Positions 22,845 through 36,700 are shown, counted from the first letter of the stretch. The stretch is DNA of 64,000 bases from Pontederia crassipes (GCA_030549335.1 CM060195.1:8029001-8093000); one strand, 5' to 3'. The notes: a model not told the origin generated them from the sequence alone. Numbers and translations are program-made.

Positions 22845-25800
22845 TGTTGGACATTACGCCCGTTAATGGGCTTTAGACGTAACTACACTCCATGCAGTTT
22901 ATTTAACTGCTTAATTGCAGTCCAAGATGCAATATAAAAGGTGGTGTTTAGTCATTCTTTTGGGGTGCGCATATGTGCTGTCCAATAGATTCTATTGGAC
23001 ATTCATTATAGTCCTTCGCATATTCTCGCCTAGGTTCCGATAATGTTCGGGGTATATAGATTGTGAACAAGTGTTCTCCTTCCGTATGTGATCGACTTCC
23101 CGACGACGAGTCCGAAGCAACGTAGAAAAGTCTTCGGCGATCCGTCTTCCGCTGCGAGGTATTCCGATAATACCCCTTGTTTATTTGAACAAATTCCTTC
23201 AATTGGTATCAGAGCCGAAATGGCTTTTCTCGTTTATTTTTTGGACTGCGTAATTTTTGCGCCTTCGGTTATAGGACCATAATCGAAGAACGAAATATTT
23301 TTCGTACAAATTCACCCTGAATTATTGTACACTCATTTTAATTATTTTCCCGAATTTCAAAAAGAAAAGTCACTGTTCAGAAATTAAAAAAAATATGGTG
23401 CTACAGTGCGCGCGCAGGCCTATGGCCCGCCGCACGACATTGTTTTGACGCGGCGCGCGCAGGGGCCTTGGCCCGCTGCGCGTCACGAGCGCGAGCGCGG
23501 ACCTTTGGCCCGCTGCTGCCGTAAACGCGCGCAAGCGCGGGGTCTGGCCCGCTGCTGCCGCAGCGCGTCACGCAAACGCGCACGAGCGCGGGCCAACGTG
23601 ATCTCTGGCCTGGCGATTCACTTGACGCGCAAGACGCGCGCGTGCGCGCGGGCAGGGGCCCGCTGCACAACACAAGTTCGCGTAGGCATGGGCCGCGGCC
23701 TGCTGCGTGGCGAGACTGATCATGCGCGCGGGCCTCGGCCTGCTGCATAGCGCGTGTGGCAAAGGGCATGGGCCTAAGGCCCGCTGCACATTTTTTGGGC
23801 AATTACGGCCCAATTGAACAGTAATTTTTTTTGAAAATTAGATTTAGAAAAAACTCGGGAAAATTTAGAAAAATGAGAAAAATATGTTTTAAAACTCAGA
23901 AAATTCTGAAAATTTTTCTGATAAATGTGTGATATATTTGTGACATAATTGTATGCATTTATCGTTATGATGCATTTTCTATGTTATTATGTCCATGATA
24001 AATATATATGAGAAAATTAGATTATTCCTAATTTATGCACATTATTGAGTTAGAAAATTATGAATAATTTTCTGAAAATTTCAGAATGTTTAATATGCAT
24101 ATTTTTTATTTATGCATATGTGATTTTGCATATTATGTCATGTAATTATTATGTGTAATTGTAACTATCATGTAATTTTAATTAGAAAATTGATTGGATA
24201 AATTTTCTAAAATTTGTATGGCATATAATTTTATGCATATTAGTGTAATTATGCATATTTATTATTACATGAAAAAGTCATGTTATTTTGTCATGCATTA
24301 CATATGATTATGAATTTAAGTAAAATTCTTTCATATGTGCCATTACATGATATGTTTTAAGTGTAGTATGTCACACTTAAATTAAATTTCCATATGAATT
24401 AGATATTCATACACATAATTATGTTATATTTACTTAAAATGTATTTAAGTGTGACACTTAGGTAAATTGGCATGATAATTGAAATTTGCACATTATTAGT
24501 TCATTATGTGAATTGGACTATATTATAAGAATTTATATTCTTAATGATGGAATATGTGCATATATGAAATTATGTTACATATTAGACATAATGTGTGTTA
24601 TGTGAATTTATACATAGTTAATTCACATAGTTATATTAAGTTATGCACAAACTATTTTTGTCACATATTTCATGTGAATATGCACATTAATTATGACAAA
24701 TTATATTTCTTTCTGAATAAAAATATGTGCATATATATTTTTTTATTACACATGAAATAAATTGCATGATTTTATGTGATGAAAATTTATGCAATAAATT
24801 TTTAATTAACATGCATGATATGAATTTATGTACATAATTGAGATTTATGTGACATAAATGAATCATTAGACATGTGATAATAATTGTGTGATTATTTGCA
24901 TGTCTACTATCATGCTTATGCTTATGTTAATTATATGAGTGTGACAAATAATATTCATTTATATGTAAATGGATTGTATGATTATTTGTGCATAATATGC
25001 ATTCATATATGTGTTTGAATGCATAAATTTTTGTGAATTATGAATGTGACATGTTTCATAAAACTTAGAATATAGGTTTTGACATTATGAAACATAGGTA
25101 GTTCAAATAGGACTAAGGCATCTAATTTATATAATGGTCATGGTAATAATTTTTATTGAGTGGTACGTGACATGTGCATGTCTAGGAAAGTATTGAAAAG
25201 AGATTGTTAGTGAGAAATTTAGTACCCTCTTTCTCTATGAACTTACCTGGTGTACTGTCAATGCAATCTCCAAGTATTATTATGTTTACATGACGTGATG
25301 ATATTTTTTCAATTATTGTGGTGACAAGGCGAAGGGGTGATGGTTTTCTAATTGGCACCTTACAAATGTAAGGAAGAGCTCGCATCACAGAACTTTGATT
25401 GTCATGGCCACATGTTTTGGAAATGGTATGTTAATCACATCATATATTTTTTAGATGATTTTGAATGTTTGTTTTCCAAAATGATTAGAATAATATACCT
25501 TGACACAAGATATTATTTTTAATGAATACTAATTATTTTTTTGGATAGTGGAAGATAAGTGGGAGCATAGCGACCATCTCGATGTCATTACCTTAAAAAT
25601 ATTATTATGTCATTATTTATGAATATATTCGACAAGAAGACATGCAAAAACTAACTCATTCCCCATATGTAATTTTGACCATAGATAAATGACACAAAAA
25701 TGAATCTTTGCAATATGACAAAGTTAAAAGGAATATGTAAGAAGTGATCCATGGCAAAATATGATATCTGTCGAGCATGATCACTATCATGATTCTCACG

Positions 25801-28800
25801 ATCTTGATATAACGAAATCATCAAGAAAATAATAACTCTTACATAAGTTTTTCTTCAACAGATATGTCCTATATCTGTATGTGATGATAAACTTGACGAC
25901 TAAGTTAGAGAATCTTGGTCATATTTTTTTGACTACGTGATAGTTACTTATTTTTAATAAGTAAAGTAAGCTTGCGCACATAATTGATGTTTAGTGAAAA
26001 TATCAAATATTTTGACATTTCTTTGAAGAACGTTTGTCATATTCAACTATGACATATGTTGTCCATGTCAAAATAGGAAAATTGCTGCGGGTTTTCGACA
26101 GAAATCATAGTCTAGTGAATAATGTATAGATACTAAGAAGGGCTAATGCTACACGCATCGATGTGGGAAGCATGATGACAAAGTTGATATAAACAAAACA
26201 AAGTGCTACGCTTGTGGCAAATACGATAATTTTTCGCTCGTGATTGCATTGAGTCAAAAAATATTGATATAATCGTATAGTAGTTTTGTTTAAATGATAA
26301 TGTTGATTCGTTGTTGAACCTCGTCCTTTTCGTGGACTGAGATTATTGGAATAACTTATCATGCAATTAAAGAATAATAAATTCTTTATATGACTTAGCC
26401 AACAAGCCCAAGGACAAACTTGGAAACAACATAAAAGTGGGAGTTAAAAAGATGATGACTTGCAAATTTTTTTCTTTTACAATAGATGAATCATTTTATC
26501 TCATTGTCCTACTTTTTTAAAGTAGATATGTGTATAGTATCTACATTTGTTTTTTGGACAAATGTAGCTGTGTATTCACGTTTATCATTAAATTTCATAT
26601 TTAATGAAATTCCTTTACGAGAATTTTCTGAAAATGATTTTCTATGTCTTGATTACTTTAAATATTCAAGTTGAATATTTATGTCATATGTGATGTAAAT
26701 AAGTATGCGAAAAATTTTGGCTAGTCAATTTGAGACATTTTTTAGGCAATATAAATATAGAGTAGCTCGAGAAATATACTTTCTCGCCAAAATTATTTTG
26801 CCTAACTTTGTGACAATGTCTAATTGACTTAGTATACGAAAATCATTTATGAACAGAAAATTACAATAATCCATTTGTATTGAATGTCTAAGATTCTATA
26901 TGGTTTCTTTCATCACATTTTCGCATTGTAAATCATACACATGATTTATCTAAGTTGCTAACATGAATTATTTTATACAAATTCATGAACTTAGATGAAG
27001 ATTCAAATATGATCGCAAGATTAATGCCTTGCTGACGAATTTGATAATGCGAAATGGTAGAGACTTATTCAAATAGTTTAGTGATGTGTGTGGCGCAAAT
27101 AAAATTCCAATGTTATATTTGGAATGTTGTTATTAATGCTGTCTAAATGTTACCGAAATATCAAGTAGAGATCTGACATTCATATATATTTTCTTGGCTG
27201 AACGAGATTACGTAACATTTTCACTTTAGAAGTTGAAGATTCAGAGTTGACAATGCATGCGGATTGATTTGTGGTTTGTCCATAATCTCTTCACACACTT
27301 CACTCTGAGTGGGAGCAATTCACAATCAACTCATGATTAATGTTCATTTATTGAAACATATGAGTTATGTTTCACGTTGAACATGGGCCTAAAATAAGTT
27401 ATGGAGGCTCTCTCGGCCTAGAGAAGAAAATGGATCAATGCAAAGAATTAGAGTCTAAAAAAGAAAATCAAGTCAATGACTTGTTAAATCATCCGTCTTG
27501 TCGTAAGACAAGTGTTCGAAATAAGTCGATATGAATGATAAGAGATTTAAAAGTGACGAAAAGTAATAGTCGCAAAAGAAGTGCTGACTATAGAGAAATT
27601 ATTATATTTTTTCTCGATCGTCAAAAATCTAGCTATTGTTTCACTATTAGATGAATGTAAAAGTATTGAGCGTAATATGTAGTTTGAGACGATCTATTTA
27701 TGGATTTAGTATTCATCTAAATAATGATATAAATGTCATTATGTGTATGTCCATTTTTATGGATAAATATGTCATCACGACATTTTATGTGAAACAATAT
27801 TATGTATAGCTAGAAGTAATAAGGTATTTCTTCTATTAATGAAGAATTTAATGTCTTTCTATAGAAATGACATGGGTGTTAGAGTTATTCACACCGGGTG
27901 TGAAATTTACGTAAGAATTGTTCATCTAAATTTATTGCTTTGTAGCAAGAGTCGTCTATTATAAAGACGAATTGAACATTCTACGAAAGACTATACACTC
28001 ACCGGTACCCTTATTAAAAGAGATAATTTTGAATCTCATATTTTTCTCTATGACTCTATAAGTAACAAAAGGAAATATCCTTTTGTAAACATGGTTAGTG
28101 ATCAGACATGCACAATAAGTTGAGCAGTCTAATATTTGTGTCATTGGTCAAAATGAAAAATTTACATACTAATGCAGCGCGCCTATATTGGATGGCGATT
28201 AAAAGGATAATATGATGGAGATCAAGTTATGGGCAAAATGATACCTTATGGGCATGTTGACTCTCGTTTTACACTATAATGGAGATCAAGTTATATATTA
28301 GCTTATCCAATAGACGCCTCTTAGGATGGCGATATTAATAAGCAAAAATCTATCTCCAATTATGTCTTCATGTTATAGAATGACATTGTTGCAAAGTTAA
28401 AGCAAAACTATATAAAAATATTCAACTATGAAATTTGAGTTTGTTATACTCAATGATGGTATGGAAGCCCTCTGGTTAAAGTAACTTTCTTTTACTCCGG
28501 TGTTGACAATGGTCAAGTATGCTCTTTGTTGCAATATGTATGTCACTATTGCTTGATAACAGGATGGACCATTATAGGGGAAAATATATTAATGTCTAGT
28601 ATGTGTTGACAGTGTTAAGAAGATACAGTTGATGAATACACGTATACGTATGTTTGATTGACGTATTAACATGCGCAAAGCTTACACGATGATGTATTCT
28701 ATATCTTCTTGTGATGAATAAAATTATGTTAAAATTTTATTCTAGAGTTGGTTAATATTTTTAATAATGCATGTAGAGTATGTCAAATCAGGCACGAGAT

Positions 28801-30157
28801 TATCAGACACACGGATAATCGTCTCGGTGGTTAGTGCATAGCGAACGGAGATGAAATGATTTAGATCCAGATATATGATCTAAGATCGCCCTGATATGTT
28901 CGAGAGGATGACACGAGTTTATATGTAACTCTGTGTAGCCTGATAAGAGAAGCCAGATGTGAGACCTCATGGCGCTAATTTTTGGGCGACTAATGGGAGG
29001 ACTCAGGTCAGGCGTCATGGATAGACGTCTGGACTTCAGTCTGTGCGGTGTTACATGTTTATGACATACGCTCCTTCAATGGGAGTCTTCACCGTAGTAC
29101 TTGGTTATGAACCTCGTATGCTAAGTCGACCCTAAAACTTGACAAATATTTTATAATTTTTCGTCAGAGTGTGAGTCTTTAAGAACTGAACAAGTCCGGA
29201 GATTGCCCTTAGACTCTTGACTATATTTCAAAGTAATGTGTTAGTGTTGCTACTTTAGCGGGGTACTCAAAGGTTAAAATTGTATGCGGCCCGTCGAGTC
29301 ACGACTAGGAAAGCAGCTGACTTAGAACTGAGAAATATGAGGGCGAGAGGAAGATTCACTGGTGCTGCATGGTATTTGCGATGCAATTGGCCAAATACAT
29401 AAGCATACAAATACGGATCAATCGAAATCATGCATGATAAGACGTGTGTCGTCTGGAGTGTGCAATCAAGGTTTTTCTAAGGCAAAGCGAGTAATATAAA
29501 TGTTTGAGCGAATATGTATTAATTGATAAATCATAGTATTGGCTCACATGATAGTTGAGTAGCTATACGATAATAATACGTTATAGCATGAGCTCACACG
29601 GTGATTGAGCAGTTATGTGGTCATAACTTTGGCTCTCAAATTGATCGAACAACTATGTATCCCTAATATAGGCTCTCAAATGGTTGAGTGACTATGTATC
29701 CCTAACAGGTCGTAGTTCTCCCTAAGTTGTGAATGTACTCGTGGGTCGCACGATTCATTTACCATAACGGACATTTACTGGAATCGTATATGGATAAAAG
29801 CCCATTAAGTGCGAGTGGAAGATTATTGGACATTACGCCCGTTAATGGGCTTTAGACGTAACCGCACTCCATGCAGTTTATTTAACTGCTTAATTGTAGT
29901 CCAAGATGCAATATAAAAGGTGGTGTTTAGCCATTCTTTTGGGGTGCGCATATGTGCTGTCCAATAGTCCTTCGCATATTCTCGCCTAGGTTCCGATGAT
30001 GTTCGGGGTATATAGATTGTGAACAAGTGTTCTCCTTCCGTATATGATCGAGTTCCCGACGACGAGTCCGAAGCAACGTAGAAAAGTCTTCGGCGATCCG
30101 TCTTCCGCTGCGAGGTATTCCGATAATACCCCTTGTTTATTTGAACCAATTCCTTCA
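22845..30157 (+). mobile_element. Ty1/copia-type LTR retrotransposon fossil, 7.3 kb
   Basis: Matching LTRs lie at 22845-23201 and 29824-30157. They begin around 'ttggacattacgcccgttaa' and end 'aattccttca'. A five-base target duplication CTTAT flanks the element exactly (22840-22844 and 30158-30162). Directly after the left LTR is 'attggtatcagagcc', a primer-binding site complementary to initiator tRNA-Met, usual for copia. The interior has no long open frame and only faint gag-pol traces; it is broken many times. The two LTRs remain closely alike, so the insertion is of moderate age. It is nested inside the older 18655-30853 insertion. Confidence 0.85.
23400..23795. repeat. GC-rich degenerate minisatellite in the copia leader
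   Basis: Roughly ten diverged units of 35-45 bases built on 'gcgcgggcctnggcccgctgc' lie just inside the left LTR. GC content is far above the AT-rich surroundings. Open frames here on both strands are by-products of the repeat. Confidence 0.75.
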
Positions 30158-30853
30158 CTTATAATTTATGAGCCTCTCTTTAAATCACGTGGATCGATCA
30201 AGGCTATATGGAGCATGGCTTCTATTTATCTTTAATTTTTCAATTCATTCTATATCAATCAGGTGGACAGAAGCTTAATAAATTAGAGGATTTTAATTAA
30301 AGTTACGAAGGGTCATTCATCTCATTCAATTTGTCAAGTATCAACAATCTTTCTAATCCTTAACATACATCATCTAAAATCAATTCATCATTTGGCCATA
30401 TTTTAGAATAAAGAATAGTAGATCTATAATTTCATAAATCATCATAAGACATGACTTCTACCCCTTTCTAGCATGAACTCTACCTCTGATCCGGTCCTTA
30501 AGAACATGCATCAATCTTGGGAATAATCCACCGAGATCCCGAAAACACACATCTTTTCTACGTTTTCCGGTTCCTCACACGATGGTTCGTCCTTAACTCC
30601 TCCGCCGCTGCCCTCCGACGTCGTCTATGCCTGTGGATGTCGCCGGTATTGCTCCTCCATCCTCTGGCAGCGATCAACAGCAAGCAACACAAAAATGAAG
30701 CAAATACGAAGGTGGAAACAAATAGAGGAACAGGAAGGAAGTGAAGGCTTTTGTCTCTGGATCTCCCCTACTCGTGCTGGCAAAGAGGTTACACTTTCCT
30801 TTGGCCATTTATTGGGTGTTCTTTTTTTTTTTGGTTAAATGCCGTGCGTTACA
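30158..30853. other. Right remnant of the composite insertion
   Basis: Continues the older insertion after the copia fossil. 30517-30744 gives an open frame without a recognised domain. The end 'gcgttaca' precedes the TTATG duplication. Confidence 0.4.
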
Positions 30854-30856
30854 TTA

Positions 30857-31345
30857 TGCCTATTTATAAGTATTTGACAATTACATTTAAAATAATTTTA
30901 AATTTATACAGATAAAATAACAGTAATATCAAGGTAAAAATCCTAACTAACAATATTTCTCATATTATATAACTATCTTACATAAAAAAATAATATGAAA
31001 TAGCTAGTCAAACTATGCACTTCTTAATTAAATAAATGTCTTAAATTTTACACCCTAAGACTGAAATCTTAAATATTACCTAACAATTCCTATTAAACTA
31101 TATATGCACTTATTTAATGTATTAGTAGTTCTAATATTTATTTAAAAGTATAAAATACGTTTTCCAAATACTTAAATATTTTTTCATATTTATAATATTT
31201 TATTCTAAAAAATTAAATAAAATATAAACTTGAAGTTAAATATACAAAGTAAAAAAAAGAAAACGAAAAACATGGGGCATTCGGATCATTGGTTTGGATT
31301 CATCCAAATGTCCGTCTTCACGAAGACATCACAAATTTCGAAATT
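30857..31345. repeat. Tandem segmental duplication, second unit, right part
   Basis: 30857-31098 matches 16730-16975 and 31124-31340 matches 17858-18100, continuing the second duplication unit that was split at 18654. Confidence 0.75.
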
Positions 31346-31393
31346 AAATAATAAGTCTGCTATAACATTTGATATATTCTGAGGATGACTGTC

Positions 31394-31476
<83 letters not shown>

Positions 31477-31477
31477 T
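31394..31477. repeat. (ATT)n microsatellite
   Basis: An uninterrupted run of about 28 ATT units upstream of copy B. It is likely to vary in length between individuals. Confidence 0.97.
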
Positions 31478-31879
31478 GCAAAGTAAAATAAATAAATTTG
31501 GTACATAATCAAAGGATAATTAAATGCATATTTAACTATTTTCTTTATATTGCGTGAAATTCAATAATAACTATGAGATCTTAGATTTAAGATCATGAAT
31601 CATGATTAGATTTATCTAAATAAGTAATTGCACTAGTCATAATTATGGAAGGTGTGTATTTTTTTATATAAATAGAATCATATAAAAATAATTTTAATCA
31701 TGAATAATTGTCATGATAAACGTGATATTCGATCATTACCTGCAAGGCATATGTAAATAATTAAAAATATGACGTAGTAAGGTCATTTTTTTTTGTTTGA
31801 TTATCATATCTCGCGGATGATGAAGTATTTAAGGAAGGCATTTTTTATTTTTTGTTTCTTCCTTCCTTTCTTTATTATT
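31478..31879. other. AT-rich spacer upstream of copy B
   Basis: No gene, repeat family or terminal structure is recognised. Sequence shared with the promoters of copies A and C starts after it. Confidence 0.4.
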
Positions 31880-32207
31880 TTCTTGTTTTAGCGCAATTAA
31901 AATAAAATCAAACAAGTTGGTGGTCAGTCATATTGTAATAGGAGATCATAAGAAGTGAGCTGATCCTACACAAAATAACTAAATAATTAATTAATGGTCA
32001 TTTTTAATTCATCATAAAGTTAGATGATAACGTAAGCTATCTACTAAATTAATTAATTATATGAATGATATAATTAATATACGAATCCCTGCGGCCTTTA
32101 AATAGAGCTGCATTTAGTCTGATCAAAACACAAAGCAAGAGCAAATCAATCCTATTTATTCCTCAGTGATCACATCAATTTCCTCCAACACACACACACA
32201 CACAAAA
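31880..32207 (+). promoter_or_regulatory. Promoter and 5' UTR of Cys-rich gene copy B
   Basis: Sequence from 'aaacaagttggtgg' onward is shared with copies A and C. A TATA-like tttaaatag lies at 32097-32105, 111 bases before the ATG, with the same 'ctgatcaaaacacaaagc' leader and a (CA)n run before the start. The outer part of the promoter differs from A and C. Confidence 0.6.
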
Positions 32208-33005
32208 ATGTCTGGTTTCAAGGTCGTCTTCAGTGCAAGTTCCTACGACAACTGCTCCTGCGGTGGGAAGGGATGCGAGAAGTATGTCCCCTAATTAATC
32301 ATGCATGTCCTCTTCCATTGCATAAATTTTTTGGTATGATTAATTTCTTGATCATGCATGTCTCAATTTAATTTGGTTAACATATGCGTATATAGATGCA
32401 AGAGTGGTGGCACTTTCCTCAAGTTGGACAATTGCTCTTGCGGAGGAAAGGGATGCGAGAAGTATGTGACCAACTAATTAATTAATTAATTAACTAATTA
32501 ATGCCACACCTTTCATATTTTAGCATTTTGCATCACTACCATTTTTGTTTTGTTATTGTTGCTGTTCCGAAATAGTGAGAGTTGAATTATTACTAGAATT
32601 AATGAATAACTTTCTATTGTCTACGTGTCATATATAAATGTGCGTTGATCGATTGCAGGTGCAAGAACTACTTGAGCTTGGACAATTGCTCTTGTGGAGG
32701 AAGCGGATGTGAAAAGTACCTACAATTACACAAATTTTATTAAATTATTCTTTCATTCTATATGTTCAAATAGCTCCCTTGAGTGATAATTACTGTAGCA
32801 AATTATTCTTACATTGTCGATATGTTCAAGCCATGATATACTATTAATAATTAAACTACTCCTATCCATACTAATAATTATTTTAAAAAAGATTACCATT
32901 GAATAATAATTAGTGGTGTTGCTTAATTAATGATTCAGATGCAAGACCGGCACCTTTCGGAGTGGGGGTCCCTTCGTCAACTTCTCTGCCACTCCTTACA
33001 TTTAA
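32208..33005 (+). CDS. Metallothionein-like Cys-rich modular protein, copy B (shortened C-terminus)
   Basis: Exons 32208-32281, 32396-32461, 32659-32715 and 32939-33005 give 87 residues with GT-AG, phase 2 introns. The product begins MSGFKVVFSASSYDNCSCGG and has three C-x-C-x4-C-x2-C modules (CSCGGKGCEKCK twice, CSCGGSGCEKCK once), 12 cysteines in all. It lacks the extra module of copy A. Where copies A and C read TPYMG and splice to a PGCN exon, this copy reads TPYI and stops at 33003-33005, because the donor region has changed. The old last exon is still visible at 33153-33168. The loss removes only the last five residues, including one Cys, so the protein may still work. Confidence 0.72.
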
Positions 33006-33152
33006 TTACGTGTGGTATATATGATCTAATTTCATTTGATTTCCCACCTTCATTTTGAGTTTCTTTACTACCATAAGTTCTTTACTACCATAAGTTATCT
33101 TTATGATATATGTGGGGTAATTAATTAATTAATGATTACTTAAATATTGCAG

Positions 33153-33168
33153 GCCTGGATGCAATTGA
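33153..33168 (+). pseudogene. Orphaned last exon of copy B
   Basis: The phrase 'tattgcag' plus 'gcctggatgcaattga' is the same acceptor and PGCN-stop exon used in copies A and C, but the upstream exon now ends in a stop. The 3' flank with a tctaaataaa poly(A)-like signal (near 33232) follows and is probably still used. Confidence 0.7.
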
Positions 33169-33744
33169 TACGCAATGATGAGTAAACTGGGTTCATGTCC
33201 TGCGTGATTGCTGCTACATCTACAAATATATCTAAATAAAAAGAGTGCATGGTGTGCTCGAGTGTGTTTTAGGACATGGATAGAGATATATGTTGTGTAT
33301 GTCTACCGAAATATAAAGTTACTTAAAATGTGAAAATAGAGGATGTGATGGAAACTTAGTTGTTGGCTCTCGATTGTATCATTCTCCTACATGTCATAAA
33401 TAAATGAAGTGTTTTGTGACTTATCTTCGATTTTACTCCTCCTCCGAATCGAATAATTAATTATCAAGATAAAATAATAGTCAAATCATGCATCTCTTAA
33501 TTAAATAGAGGTCTAATTTTTTTCCTCTAAGATTGAAATGCCTAATAATTCCTACTAATCCTCTCTCTATATATATTAGACGTAATCACGGTCGCATATG
33601 AACAGGTAGAATATTATTCAATTGAGAAATATTTACACCTTACAAAAGTAAATTTGGAAAAATAAAATCAATCAACATTGTAGCATTCAAAAGAGAGCTT
33701 CCGAGAATCACTAAATTTTAGAACAATGAACTTTCCGTCCTCTC
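33169..33744. other. 3' flank of copy B
   Basis: Up to about 33560 the sequence matches the 3' flanks of copies A and C ('ggaaacttagttgttggctc' and the following AT-rich part). The remainder has no assigned content and leads into the C-rich 5' end of a LINE. Confidence 0.55.
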
Positions 33745-36700
33745 ATAGCTGACCTCCCTAATCCCCAGCTTTCCCTTCTCCTTCTTCCCTCTCCCCCCTC
33801 CTTCCTCTCAGCTCCCTCCCTCCTCTCCCACCTTGTCAAGCTCCAACCCACATCCAGATGCTTCCTGAAATGGTGTCCTCATCCAACATTGATCAAGCCC
33901 TGGGTGTTTCCTCCATAAACCCCTGTCACAACCTTTCTATACCATCAACGGATCCCAGTTCTAATAATCCCCAAAATCTACTCTCTATCCGAAAGGCTCA
34001 GTCATGGTCGGATGTCGTGAAGGAATCTCGTCCACGCCCATCGGTGTTGATATCCCCACGTCAATGGAATGGTATCAAGAATGCAATCATTGAGAAGGTG
34101 TCGATTCCCTAGGAGGGAGGTTGCGGCTCAGTCCACAAATATCGCCAACGGCCTCATTTGATGATTTACTGACGACTGCAAGGAAGAAATTCAAAACCTG
34201 TGGAAACTTGACTCTCCAATTCATACTACTGATTTGGAAAATTCTTTCCTTATGTTCACATTTACTTCTGAACAGGATAGGCTGTGTTGCTAACCCATGG
34301 TCCCTGGATCTTCCATGTACACGTTCTAAGAGTTAATCAAGCAACTCCATTTTTTCGTCCAGCAGTTGATCACCAGGCATCTATGCCTATATGGATACAA
34401 TTGCTTGATCTTGCCTACGAACTCACTAACCCTAGCTCAATTAGTCATATTGCTGCTAGTTCCAAAGGTATTCTGCAAGTGGACAAATGCAATGGTGAAG
34501 AGAGGCCGGCACACACATGTATCGATCTAAACCTGGGAAACCCTGTGATGCATGCAAAATATAACATATTTCAGTTTATTATTATAATTAATTTTTCTAT
34601 AATTTGATCATGGCATGCATTATTTTAGGTTATTTTTAGACATAATTCCATATTTATCAATCTTGATTATTAATGCTTTGAATATTGTAACTAAGAAGGA
34701 ATTTACTTAATTTTTATAATTATTTTGCAGGGAAAGTCGAGTTAATGTTGGATGGATTAATTCAGTCACGATGCCAAATGAGATAAGGCGTAAAAATATT
34801 ATCATCATCGAAGACTAGTGTTGTTATCGGCCGAGAACAAGAAAATTATTATGGGCAATCTTTGGAATTATCGGCCCTAAGTCACATCACAATGAGATTT
34901 TGGGCAAAATAGGTATGAAGGAATTATCTTTACTCCAAGATGTTATCACATGTTGGCCGAGATGATCACATTAAGGGCGTAAAATTGAGATTATCATCCT
35001 TGGGGTTAAAGAAATGCAACTTGATTTTTATGGGCGTAACATCAAGTAATCCATGCATGGCCGAAACTTATTAATCAACAATCGGATGTTGACGTAATTT
35101 TGGGCGGAATGATTGAAAGAATTTATCACTTTGGCCGAGATTAGAAGAAGGGAATAAAGATAAGAAGAGTTTATCATGTTGGGTGTAATGATTAGAAGAA
35201 GTTATCATTTTGGCTGAGATCCGAAGAGATCATGATCAATTTTTATCTAGTGGGATTTAAATCCAGTCATACGATTTACACTCGTGATCAGACTCGTCCG
35301 CACCTATAAATTGAGGAGGAAGCCATCAATCCTGAAGTCCAAGTTTCTTTCACAGTGGAGTCGTGAGCTCTGCAGGCTACGACCAAACGGAGAGAGGTGC
35401 TACGGTTGAAGTCCGCAAGGCCGCCAACTATCTGCCCAGATTTGAGATCTCTACTTTTTATCTTGGGTGTAATTCTTCTGATTTTCATCATTTATATTTT
35501 ATTATCTCTCTAACATTTCTAGGATGAACTCCATGTTTTTAGATCTTTTATTTTAGGAGATTATTAATTGAAAGAAAATTATTTGAACCCTATTTCATTT
35601 GTTTTAATCTTTTCTGATCAATTATTAATTGTGCTTAATGCTTTTATGTTAGTTAATTGAATTTTTGAATTAGGCTACATCAGTTTGTGTAGTGTTTAAT
35701 TTTAGAATTTTTGATGCTAATTTTAATTGATTTTATATGAAATTAATAATTGACATAAATTTGATAACTAATGTGTGGAGAATCAAGTTTGTGTGGTCTG
35801 TTAATCTATACCAGTTTATGGAATGATTAATAGTCTAGGGAATCCATTTTAATACATCTTAATTTTAATATGGTTTGATGGGATGTCAGTTGTGGAGACT
35901 TAATTTCTTATTAAATTAAAATAGTTCTGCACGCTTTGGTTGAAGGGATGCCAGTCAAGGAGATCGTAAGTTAATCATGTTAGATTACTATTTTAGAAAG
36001 ATTCTAATCCATCTTTAAAGATTAAATTTATCTTTTATAGTTCAAATATTTATCCTGATTTATTTTCATCCTAAGGCCTAACTTCAACACCACTATATTA
36101 TATTATTATTATCTTATTGTATTTTATAATTACAAAACCTATTTTCTAAAATTCCATGTTTTTCCTCTCTTATTAATTTATAAATTCAGATATTGAATTA
36201 ATAATATTCCTCGTGAGTTCGACACTCTTTACTCTTTTTATTATATTACTTGAGAGACTAGTGCACTTTCTAGCGATTTTATTTTGCTACATTATTTTAT
36301 GCATCACCATATTAAGCAGGGAGTCTGGGTGTCACTTCCAAACGGCAACAATACTTCCGGCGGGTGCTCTACGAGAATCTACCGATATTCTATTTCCGAT
36401 GCGGAATGGTCGGTCACCATTTTGAGAGATGCCCGTCAGCTCCTTCGACAAACACTCTCGACCCTTAAGGTGAGCCCTCAGCTAACAAAATCTTGCTATT
36501 TGGTCCGTGGATGCAGGTTTCTTTCGTCCGACAACCTAGTGATCTCCCTCGCCAGCCGATGGCGGCCGGAGGGTACAATCGTCACCCGCGCCATGAATCG
36601 CTGAGGGGAGGGGACGGTCCACGCACTTAGATTCCAACCCGGACCAAACGGCGAATCAATTCGCCCTACTGGATTAGGAACAGGTGGCAACAAACAGTGA

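Larger units (their letters stand above)
18655..30853. mobile_element. 12.2 kb composite insertion with TTATG target duplication, probably an old LTR element
   Basis: The borders are fixed by the intact duplicate at 16722-16750: the host sequence breaks at 18654 and resumes at 30854, with TTATG on both sides (18650-18654 and 30854-30858). The left end reads cataacacccc and the right end gcgttaca, like the TGTAAC...GTTACA ends of plant Ty3/gypsy LTRs. Without the nested copia fossil (22845-30157) the element is about 4.9 kb. It has no recognisable protein and is broken. A repeated 'gtggactctagaggt' phrase occupies 19805-20060, and a long foldback lies at 21682-21808. Class assignment is tentative. 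Confidence 0.55.

Noticed and set aside
23401-23813. Arg/Ala-rich frames on both strands
   Set aside because: By-products of a GC-rich degenerate repeat inside a copia leader.
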